A DNA stretch of 64,000 nt, taken from NCBI RefSeq assembly GCF_027580225.2, contig NC_073354.2, positions 30,400,001-30,464,000 of the forward strand, in the 5' to 3' direction. A program made the position numbers and the translations under genes. This DNA comes from Misgurnus anguillicaudatus (lineage: Eukaryota > Chordata > Actinopteri > Cypriniformes > Cobitidae). The notes beneath the pieces were generated by a model, which was given only the letters and a program-made list of their open reading frames with translations, searched no databases and was not told where the DNA came from. This document shows positions 48,406-59,400 of this stretch, in pieces; the first letter of the stretch is position 1; each line of letters starts with the position of its first letter.

Positions 48406-50835
48406 ATGGACAACATGTTACAATTCATGAAAATAGTAGGACAGCTAAAGGTAAGTGAATGAAAACTAGTATGATAAATTAAGTTTGCGCTTTACAGTGA
48501 CGTTTCATTTTGTTACAATGACGTTTGTTTGTGTTTCAGCGCGTGCCGAGAACAGGATGGGTCTACAGAAATGTCAAAAAGCCTGAAAGTGTCTCCGATC
48601 ATATGTACAGGATGTCAATGATGGCCTTAACCATAAAAGATGTCACTGTCAGTAGAGAAAGGTGTGAGTTGTTTTTAAATCAAGATCACTGGGTACCGTT
48701 CATGTGGTGCTCTTCATTGATGCAATTTAACTTATATGATATGCATGCATACCATTCAAAGGTTTGGACATATAAATACCATTAATCTAGGGGGTTATTC
48801 TTAAATGTTAACAGTTACCCGTATAGACTAAAATAAATGTTGCATTTGCAAAATTCAACGCCAATATTGGCATTCAGCATACATAGGAAGTCTACTGTTT
48901 TAAAAAAACACTTTACATGTCTACAGTTCAGTTAAGATATTGTTCCATTAGAGCAAGCAACCTTTATGTTCAACGACATTCGAGCTCAATGGTAGGACAT
49001 TGCATTAGCAATGCAAAGATCATGGGTTCGAACCCTAGGGAACACACATACTGATTAAAACTATACATTAGCAGGCACCATTTCAAAGCAACTTTTTTAT
49101 TAGTTTGCGTCTTTTCTGGTGATAGAACCAGGTGATCTGCCTTTCCTGGCGATGCGATACCAGCTGAGCTAAAGAAACACTCATGCTAGTTTCGATTAAC
49201 ATTATTTTGGCCACTACATGAATCCCTTACTTCCACTGTGTTTTCATAGTTTTGCTGACCTTACTATTATTATAAAGTGTGGAAAATAGTAAAGAATAAG
49301 TAGTTTTGTCCAAACCTTTGAGAGGTTACACGTCCACAAAACTGATCAGCATCTGCCTTTGCAGATGCGTGAAGATGGCTTTAGTACATGACTTGGCAGA
49401 GAGTATTGTGGGAGATATTGCTCCAGCAGATAATGTTAGCAAAGAAGAAAAACACAGAAGGGAAAAGGTGCGGCGATTTGTAAAAGTTAACTTTTAAATG
49501 TCAGATATTTTTCTTTGTGTACGTTATTAAAACTCCTTGTCTTAGGAAGCGATGATGCACATCACAGGACTATTAGAAGATGGTCTGCGTAAAGAGATTT
49601 ACAACTTATGGGAGGTAAATACCAACTCTTACAAAGGTAACACTTTACAGTGAAGTTGTATTTGTTAACATTAGTAAATGCATTAGTCAACTAACACCGA
49701 ATAGCATTTATTAGTTTTTGTTAAAGGAACACGCCCAGATAGATTCACCGTATCCCCCAGAGTTGGATAAGTCCATACATACCTTTCTCATCTCCGTGTG
49801 TGCTTTGCACAACTCTGACCGAACTCTCTGCTCCTCATCAGGGGCTTCGGGTGCTGCAAGCAAATCACTTCGCCCAAGTAGCAGTGCTTTGCCTTCTGAG
49901 AATATAGTTCCCAGTATGTATACTGTTAAAAGATCGCTGTGTCTCATACCACCTTGTTATTTGTACACGGCGTGACCACACAAATCACAACACATAAACA
50001 GGAAAATGTTTGCGTTATTTTGCCACTTATTGGGAGCAGTTTGCTAGCTGGAGCCATTCACTTCCAGACTTTGTGCTAAGCTAAGCTAGCAGGGTCTGCG
50101 TCAGACAGAGTTACAGCACGCATGGAGATGAGAAAGGTATGTATGGACTTATCTAACTCTGGGGGATACGGTGAATAAGCAAAATTCCCAAAATCTGGGC
50201 ATGTTCCTTTAAAGTTAGTTAATGTCATTAGTTAAACTGTTCATGTTAGTTGATATTGTAAATTAACTAATGCACAACTAACTAACTTATGTTAACAGTT
50301 GCAACTTTGGATTTTACAAATTTATTAAATTGACATGAACTAAGTAAGCTTCTAAGCTGTAGAAGTATGCATTCAGTGTTAGTTCATGTTGGCTAATCTT
50401 AACAAAAACAACATAATTGTAATGTTACACCAAAAAATACATTTTTAAAAGTTTCTATATGTAGATTTGGCATGACATAAACTGGTCTGCATTTCTCATA
50501 GGAGTATGAGAATCAGTCTACTCCAGAGGCCAAACTGGTAAAGGAGTTAGACCAACTGGAAATGATAATTCAAGCTCATGAATATGAAGAGTTAGAGGGA
50601 AAACCTGGAAGACTACAGGAGTTCTTCACCTCTACTGAAGGTTTGAACAAATGTAAAAACATCGACTTTTGACTGCCTTATGACAGAAATTGTTTAAGAT
50701 GTACTTTCTCCAACAACAGGTAATTTTCATCACCCAGAGGTATTGGGTCTGGTAAAGAGTCTAAATGAGGAGAGAGCTCGCCATATAGCTGAAAAAGGAG
50801 ATGGTGATCCAGAAAAAACCATACCTTCCTCGTGA
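48406..50835 (+). CDS. hddc2: HDDC2, HD-domain 5'-deoxynucleotidase (six coding exons)
   Basis: Coding exons are 48406-48450, 48540-48661, 49365-49467, 49546-49614, 50502-50640 and 50720-50835, all with GT-AG introns and consistent phases; the product has 197 residues (human about 204). The family hydrolyses deoxynucleoside 5'-monophosphates using divalent metal. The likely metal ligands are all present: H36 (SVSDHMYRM), H64-D65 (ALVHDLAE) and D130 (KELDQLEM). The conserved blocks RVPRTGWVYRN and IVGDIAPADN match vertebrate HDDC2 closely. The N terminus is shorter than in human and starts at the only ATG near the promoter-like block. No disruption is seen. Intron 2 holds SINE sequence and intron 4 a foldback element. 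The gene faces tpd52l1 tail to tail. Confidence 0.95.
48970..49085 (+). mobile_element. tRNA-derived SINE in hddc2 intron 2
   Basis: An A-box-like GAGCTCAATGGTAGGACA and a good B box GGGTTCGAACCCT (about 49023-49035) lie at normal tRNA spacing. An inverted tRNA-like fragment (complement of CTTTAGCTCAGCTGG) follows near 49160-49175. Confidence 0.65.
49721..50212. mobile_element. TTAAAGGAACACGCC foldback element in hddc2 intron 4
   Basis: The left arm TTAAAGGAACACGCCCAGAT pairs with the right end ATCTGGGCATGTTCCTTTAA. It is embedded in a larger fish repeat of GTTAACATTAGTTAATG type that extends on both sides (about 49636-50431). Confidence 0.75.
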
Positions 50836-51023
50836 CCTCACTTCCTGTCAAGTACTGACACTACCTCTACACATCGGCGCACAAGAGAGTTTACTTCGTC
50901 GAGATATGCTGTATTGTTTTATTGTCTTTAAATATATTCTTATTTCAATGTACAGAAGTGTAGTCGTGTATTTTTTTGTAATACGATGACAGCATAATAG
51001 GTCTTAATGGTTGTAATCTTATT

Positions 51024-51029
51024 AATAAA
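51024..51029 (+). terminator. hddc2: hddc2 polyadenylation signal
   Basis: AATAAA, 189 bases after the stop codon and followed by T-rich sequence. Confidence 0.6.
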
Positions 51030-51039
51030 ATGCAATTTT

Positions 51040-51720
51040 TCTATTAAATGTCATCTTTCTGAAAGTGCAGATTGAAGGAAATGCAGATAAAAATGTCTGG
51101 TTTACAGTATTTCGATTTGCACGTTCTATAGGACACAAAATGTACTGAAATGCAAATCATTTTACAGTAATATACCAACTACTTTCTCCATTTAACCAAA
51201 CTTTTGTTTACGTGACACTAGATAAATGTGACAGTACATTTCACTGCATAGTTGACCATGAAAGCACACAATTCACTTTTCAACAAGTGTTGGAAACTGT
51301 TAGCTACATTTCAGTTGTTGCACTTACACAACATACTAGGGCTATTACTTCCATAGTAATATTTTTAATATATAATTTTAAGTGTTAATATTATTATTTT
51401 TATGATGGATATATTTCTAAGGTTGATTAATTTAATATACTGTTGAATAGTTTAATCTACATCAACGTGTCATATTTTCTAAACTAAATTAATATTTTTC
51501 TGATTTCATATTTGTTTTAATAAGTCAGAAACGTTTCCGCTATGTCCTGCTGACAGGCGCGTGGGTCGTCCGAAGGTTAGACCGTCTCATTTCAGTTCTC
51601 TTCGCGAACTTGTGAGGCTGCCACCTTGAAAGACCGAGTGCTCATCTTTAAGGTCCCATGCTTATAAGGTCGCAGCCCTTGAATTGGGACACAGCTTACT
51701 AGTACTGTGATCGCAGTGTG
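51040..51720. other. Intergenic stretch between the convergent genes
   Basis: AT-rich to about 51530, then a GC-richer block (51540-51710) that looks like the edge of a repeat. No gene recognised. Confidence 0.4.
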
Positions 51721-51799
51721 TTGTGTAGCCACGCCTACTGTGAAATCTCATTGGTGCAAATAAATTCAAGCGCAGGAAAACACTTTTATCTGATTGGCT

Positions 51800-51960
51800 G
51801 TCGACTTGATGCGGCGCCGCAAGAACCGAGAGGCGGACGAAACCAAAGCACCGCGAGAGCGCTCCGAAAAATCATATGTAGGAGTCTGGTTTCGAAACGC
51901 TCTCGCGACACTACGATGTCACCCGCCTGTCGGTTCTTGCAGCGTCACATGAAGTTGAAC
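51800..51960. repeat. GC-rich imperfect inverted repeat
   Basis: CGCAAGAACCGAGAGGCGG near 51819 pairs imperfectly with CCGCCTGTCGGTTCTTGC near 51920-51940. An inner pair GCGAGAGCG / CGCTCTCGC lies between them. Probably the core of a foldback element. Confidence 0.6.
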
Positions 51961-52019
51961 ACGCCTAATGAGAAAGCGCCTGGGTACAAAATAAACGTTT
52001 CAAACGGCCAAATGTAAAA

Positions 52020-52660
52020 ACGCCCTAATAACATTTAAGGTTTAAGAAGGTTACCAGATTATTACAAATAAAACACGTACCTTCACAACACAAAGAAAAG
52101 TCACTCACGTGTTCTCCTCACGTAGGCCACTTTCCACAGATTCGTCTGCGCGCGGCTGGACTCAATATCAGACTACAGTCTACAGGGATTCTCCCTGTCA
52201 GAATCGAGAGTAAGTTTTATCAGGTAAAATGTTTACAGTTATCTTTCTGTTCTGCCGGGGATTGTAAAAACACGTTTAATCAAATTTGTGGACGTTTTGC
52301 GATAGTTCTTTGGCCAACGTTTTTCCTTCACCTGACTGACTGACTGTTGTTCTATATGCTATGATCTGATTGGTGGATTTAAAATGAGCGCGTACTAAGT
52401 TATATTAATAACTAATTAAAAAAAGCTGGATTTTTTCTATTTTCATATTTAAGAGAAGACTAAATTTCCAATATATTTAAATATAAATATTTAAAAATAT
52501 CTTTACATTATATCGTAAGAAGGTTACAAGGCAACGATTCTTGTTCTGTCTCTTAAATAAATGTTCATAACATACTGCAATTATATGGTTTGAGATTCTG
52601 AATAGTTTGTTTTTGAATAGTTTAATTCACCCTAATTTCATCACACTGAAACGCCAAAAC
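52020..52660. other. Intergenic stretch, nothing firm
   Basis: A CpG-containing block at about 52100-52210 ends in a donor-like CGAGAGTAAGT and could be an untranslated exon. AT-rich sequence follows. No coding frame seen. Confidence 0.3.
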
Positions 52661-52680
52661 TTGATTCTGCAAAAAAATGG

Positions 52681-52686
52681 TTTATT
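52681..52686 (-). terminator. tpd52l1: Candidate tpd52l1 polyadenylation signal
   Basis: AATAAA on the minus strand, about 720 bases after the stop codon. A nearer overlapping pair lies at about 53298-53307, so the 3' end is not certain. Confidence 0.4.
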
Positions 52687-53401
52687 GACAAAAATGATGC
52701 AAACAGTAGATCAACCTTGATGTATTAGAAGAATCAGATTATAAAATCTTGTTTACAAACACTTGATTTCAGACAATGTCATTGCTAAATCCGTAACAAA
52801 GTCAATTTCTTCACACAATGAAGGAGAGTAGAAACATAAGGCTAAACATTTTTGGTAAATGACAGTCATTGTTGCCAGTACAGTTTAGGACATAACCTTT
52901 TAGATTGCAGTAAAACGTAAATAAATACATTTATTATAAATTGCTATTTGTTAGCATGCATGTGCTTTAGTTGTCAGGAATACACAATATAGAATATAAG
53001 CATTTCATATATGCAAACAGCATAAGGACTTACATCAAGTTTGTTAAAAAAATTTAAATAGTCTGCTTAAGATTGCCTTTTTTGGTCTTGGATTATGTTA
53101 CATGTTGCATTAATATAAAGTAATGATACAAGTATTGCAGGGCATCCATAACAGCTGCATCAAAGGCAGTTTTATGAAAAAATATGCATATATTCAGTAA
53201 CAGTGTAATCCACTTGGTTTTCCTTATGTATAAAAGTAAGGAAATATTTTGAATGTGTGTTCCACGAATATGCATGTGTAACATCTGAAAGGTACATTTT
53301 ATTTATTTCGGGCCACAATTTTAAATTCTCATTTTGCACAGTGGTCTCCCGACCACTAAGGGGCATCAGAGTTCCACCTGTTACACTGTGTTAATATATA
53401 T

Positions 53402-56400
53402 TTAACATGCAGGCTCACTGTTGTCTGCTATGTTGTTAGTAGGAGTGTTCTGGGCACTGGCGTTGGCTGCTGATGAAAGTACCTCCTCAAAACTTCCCGC
53501 ACCCCCTCCAACCTTTACCTTCCCAGAACACAAACAGTGCAGAATTGTAAACATTCACGACATTGGCTACTGTTGACATTAAACACGGTGAGGTTGGAAA
53601 GCTCCCAAATGACAAACTGATCAATGATTTACAGAATTGGATTAAGAAGGCCAGACGAAGGTACTTGCTGGACAAAACTGGCCACGAATGAGTTCATTAT
53701 ATAGTAGAATTACCTTGATGTTTGTGACTGTGCTTTCAACTTTCTCCTCAAATGACCGGAAACTAGGAGAATTCCTGTTAAATGAAATTAGGTTTGGTTA
53801 ATATGGTATTGACCTGCTTAATAATTACTAAACATCTAGTGCATTTAGTACTGATCTCATTGCTGGGATTTATTTTTGTGTACTGACAAAAGCATAGATG
53901 GCATGTGCAAGCATTGCCATTATTACACAACACTTACTTAATAGTTTACTGTTATATATTTATGTTAATTAAAGTTTTATGTGATGTTTATCTCCTACCT
54001 AGGACATTCTGAATTAATTCTAGTTATAAAAATAATCAAATGCAATCAAAAACATACATGCAACGCAAACATATAAACACTCACAAACACATTTACCTCA
54101 TTGCAGGCATGCTCATTGAATGCCGTATAGAATAGCTGTCCATTGAAAGCATGGCCAAGCAAGAGACAAGTTTATTTATTGTCATGGACAGGCAAGTATT
54201 ACATATGTGACTTTACAAAACAATTTTTCTAACTTATAGAGACCTTACAGACATGCATACAAGCGTTTCTGTAGCTATACTGGAAGTAGGGTGCATTTAA
54301 CCATGAGAAGTGTCCAGAACCGTAGGATTTTACAGTGAATGCAAATTTCTTTCCTATTTTTTCATTTCCTATTTTCAGATCAGACACCTCAAAACAAACT
54401 GTACATATTTTGCCAGTACATAAATAGTAACATTTTAGCCAAATTCTGATTCTGCAACTAGTTATTAAAATACTGGATGCTTGAGGCATAATACGGCAGT
54501 GCAGATTTAAACAAGACGAATAAGAGTTTTAATCATTTCATATCTGAAGTTTAATGGCAAAGTTTTTTATATAAGCTTACCTAACGTCTCTTTGCTTTGG
54601 TATTGTTATAATAACTAGAGCAGAACAGCTTTACATTTATCCATTTGATAGTCCCTTTTATCCACAGCAACTAGGAGTATATTTAATTAAAGTTTACATT
54701 TTGTATGAGGTTTGCACTGCTAAGGTACCAGTTGAGCTTCAGAAACACATTGCATGTGCTAAAATGTATAAATCACATATAGGAAGAGAGCTCTTAAAGG
54801 GACACTTCTCCTTTCCCGAAAATATACTCATTTTCCAGCTGCTCTAGAGCAGTGGTTTTCAAACTTTTTTAGGAACGACCCTAATTTAAAAAAATAAAGA
54901 TTATGGGACCCACAATCTACCCCCCCCCCCCCCACACACACACACACACACTCTCGCAGTAGCATGAAGCAGGGCGGGGCCGAAAGCCGTCAGAACGGAG
55001 TGAGACCGGTGAAACGTGCACGCGCGCGTCTGTATGTACATATAACTTACCTAATGAGCAGACCCGACGCCAGACACAAATTCACGGACGGGCATTTCAT
55101 TTTTTCAGAGGGGCACAAATGAGATCAACCTCACTGCAATGCATAATATCATTAATGGACAAAAAACGAAGAGGAACTGACACACGCAATACAACGGAGG
55201 GGTCGTAAAGATTGGACCTAGCCTGTACCTACCAAAGCAGTCTAAAAACACTTCGCAGGGCTCTACATCAACACTTGTCAGCTTATCATGGACAAGTAAT
55301 ATTAAAACGCCAATAACAATCACCAAAACACGATAATGATTCTGCATCCTTTAGTATCAATAGCGACCGAAAGTGCGTTAAGTTAAGCAAATAAGCACAG
55401 CAAACACAAAGCGAGTTTACACTGTGTTAACAAAGTGGGTTTAACATACTGCGGTAAAAATGTGGAGTTTTTAATAACATGATACAGTTAAGCAGCATCA
55501 CATCACGGTTGAAAATTTACAGATTTCATATGACAGTTCACTAAACAAGTAATTCATATTTAGTCACTTACATTTTAGATGAAATGTTGACTGTTTTTGT
55601 TGTTTTAGCAGCGAAAATAGTTCAAAGATAAGAGCAGAACCACAACGTGTCAGTCTCACGTCAAAACTCAACCAAGCGGTGGCGCGCTCACTATCGACAA
55701 ACCAATCAAATGTTACATTTAAAATATATATTTGTTAAAATCAGACCAAACACATTTTTATTTTTATTTAGGAGTTTTTAATTCCCCTTGCATCATTTTA
55801 AGGGGGAAAATGGCTGTGACCCCGCGCGCAATTTAATACAGTAAGCTGCGCAAGCACATGGGTCATGTGACACAGTGGTGGAGTATTTTTTTGTTTCGTG
55901 TATTTAAAAGATATTTTTTTACTGTGCTTTTATTCAAGTATGTTGTTAGTTGTTTTTATAATAAAATTGAATAAATTATTTTAGTAAAATTTTTCTGAAA
56001 TCTTTCTGGCGACCCAGTTTTTAATTTCCGCGACCCACCAGAGGGTCGCGACCCAGGGTTTGAAAACCACTGCTCTAGAGTTAAACATTTTAGTTTTACT
56101 GTTTTGGAATCCATTCAGCCGATCTCCGGGTCTGGCGGTGCCACTTTTAGCATAGTTTAGCATAATCCATTGAATCTGATTAGACCATTAGCATCACGCA
56201 AAAAAAAATGACCAGAGAGTTCTGATATTTTCCCTTTTTAAAACTTGACTCTCCTTTAGTTACATCGTGTACCAAGGCCGACAGAAAATTAAAAGTTGCA
56301 ATTTTCTAGGATAATACTCTCATTCTGGCGCAACAATCAAGGACATCGCTGATGCAACATGGCTGCAGCAGGCGCAGCGACACCACGCAGCGCCTGAAAA

Positions 56401-59400
56401 TAGTCTTCTTGGAAATTTTCAATAGCTGGGGACTATTTTTGAGCACTGCGTAACGTCACTGCGCCCTCCGCAGCCATGCCACGGCAGCAAAGCCCCTGAC
56501 CACTACGCCAGAATGAGAGTATACTTCCTAGCCATATCTGCCTAGAAAATCGCAAACTTAAACTTTCCGTCGGTCTTAGTACATGATTTAACTACAAGTT
56601 TAAAACAGGCTAAAAATATTGAAACTCTTTGGTCACTCTTGAGCGCAACGCCAATGGTCTAATCAGACCCAAGGAACCGTGCCAAGCTATGCCAAAAGTG
56701 GCAGCGCCAGACCCGCAGTTTTTGCAAGTTCCAGCAATTTCATCGCATAAAATTGCAGAAATTTCCCGCATATTCCATCGCATTTTTTAAGAAAACGTGC
56801 CGCAAGATCAACGATTTTTGCCCGCAACAATCACAAAAAAACTTTTTTCTGGAAGGACTGCAAAATGATAAAAATCAAATGTTCAACTCTAGGGGAGCCG
56901 GAAAATGAGCATATTTTTCCAAAAAGTAGAGTGTCCCTTTAAAGTCAAATATACTTTAAGAGTAAGTAGCTTTATAAATGGATCTACTTGGCCAATGGAA
57001 AAACACAGTACATGTTATGGTAAAACATGACTCATTTTTATGTGATTAAATAGTATTGAAATTAGCTGCTTACATACCTAAATAAATTCCCTTGGCACCC
57101 ATATTAATTATTTATAAAAACATAGTGTTCCGTATCTAGTAAGTCGAATTTCATATCATTATCGTCACTATTCTCATGTATCATGCAGATGCAAAAACAA
57201 AGCAGCTATGTCTAATCTCTATCTATGAGTACATCTTACCCAATCGAATGTAACCTTTGGTGTGCATTAGGAGATAGGGAAAGAACACAAAAAAATAACA
57301 CTGTATCCATAATATTGCACTTTTGCTCAAACATGCATGGTTCTCAATACAAATTACAAACCTTTTAGTTTTAAGCCAAACTATACTGGTAGTTAAATAT
57401 GTTAACAAACTAATGCAAAATGCTTTTGGCTCCACACATGCAAAGAAAAATGAGCCCTAACATTTTCAACATAAAAATGTGAATACATTATATTTGGAGG
57501 CTTTTTCGATATATTAGACTCAGGGAGCAGAAAGCTTGTCACATATTTTCAGTCTGATTATGTTCAATCCTGGCACAGACCATTTAGACTAAACTGTAAT
57601 CATGTGTTTTAGTTACAATGCACCAGTCAAGACCAAACAAGCATGCACGACTATACTTGCTTTTGGATTTCCACTGCAAACAGAGAGAAAGTAACCCACA
57701 CATGCATGCACACACTGATTCCTCATAAACCTACCTCCTAGGATACAGTATCTGAAGGCCAAACATGCTAAAGTAAAATGAGGTAATGAAGTGTTGAATC
57801 CATATTAAATTGTTGACAAATAAAATATTGTCCTACAAATGCTGGGTTGTTTCAAGCCATGGTTGGGTCAAAAATGGTCATTTTCTAGGTCTAGGTTAAT
57901 TTAACCAAAGAGTTGGGTTTGTCCATGTTTACCCAACCATGGCTTGAAATAACCCAGAATTTTTATAGTATAAGAATTTAGTGAATTAATACAGTATATT
58001 GTGTATCCTGTATAGCGAACACTATTTTAATGAATGTTTAAATATTTTCACTATTCACTATTTTTTTTTACATATATGCATTTGGTGTTACATTGCTGCA
58101 TATTTATTTATTATTAAAAATAATTTTGTGCAGTGTATATGCTTGCTATCTGTACAGCATTATCTGCGTTACTTTTATGGTCATTGTGATGTCTAATAAA
58201 TGACTTAAAAAAACTGTACAGAAATGTCTACACAGTAAATACTTTATCACCCTGTTGTCGATTATGACACTTCCCTCTTCTTCTGAACTGAAAGCATTTA
58301 TTGTCACCGAGGTCCTTAAACATACAGGAGCCAGCGAAGAGGAGCTAGCAAATACTTTACACCAGCTGGATCTGCCGCCAATCTAGCCCACTGAAAGCAG
58401 CTTAATCTGAGGCTTACGTAACATGCCCGTTCAAATCTTCACTATGGTAAACCCCTTCCGTTACTCAGGGCCACTGCCATTTCTCTGTACAACACACAGT
58501 TTTCTGTATAATGTGTCTGTGAAAGATGGTGTTCCCAGAGACAAATGGGAAATGATGGGACATGGTGGAGGGGGAAGTGACATCATACCTCATGTCCTCA
58601 AACCTCCTGCTGATGGCAGTGCCCAGGTTGCTGAAGGCAGCTGAGGTTTTCTGTCCTGCTGTGGTCAAACTCTCAGAGGTCTTTTTGTACCTGCCAGAAC
58701 AATATAAAAAAAGATATTCAGATATATTCATCACAGCTGTCATGCAACAGATATAAGTTATTTGCAGTACATTTCTATGTCCGATATGTGTTATTTTACA
58801 GTAACTACACTTTGCTCAAACATAGCATACAAAAAACATTACTGATGTGCATCTTGAGATAAAACAATGACACTGATACATGTTAAGAAATGTTGGTGCA
58901 GCTCAAACATACACTTTAGTCTGGGACTAGGATAAGCCCTGTCAGGGAAACCGCCCCTTAAACTATTAAACCTTTAAAGGGATAGTTCGGCCAAAAATGA
59001 TATTAAACCCATGATTTACTTACCCGCAAGCCATCCGAGATGCATATGTCCATCATTTGTCAGGCAAACACATTTTCAGTTATTTTAGAAACAGTTAATC
59101 AAATGTAAAGTTACAGGGTCTAGTACCTTCAAGTCCAAAAAATGTACATCCATCCTTCACAAAATAAATCCAAACGGCTCCACAATAATAAACAAAGGCC
59201 TTCTGAGGGTAATCCGCGCTGTTTTGTTGTAGAAATATCCATATTTAAAACTTTTTTTTAGACTCCTCTGTATTCAGGAGAGAGTATCAGCGTAGTGTAC
59301 GCACTTTTCTTAGTGACATATGACAAATTCGGAGGGCGGGGGCACAGAGCAGCACCACAGAACCCTCCATAAACTGCGTACGCTCTCATCTTGAATGCGG

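Noticed and set aside
49130..49185. Functional tRNA gene in hddc2 intron 2
   Set aside because: The tRNA-like boxes belong to SINE sequence; no complete cloverleaf can be formed.
58423..58644. Plus-strand open frame opposite the tpd52l1 exon
   Set aside because: It overlaps a well-supported exon on the other strand and is a shadow frame.
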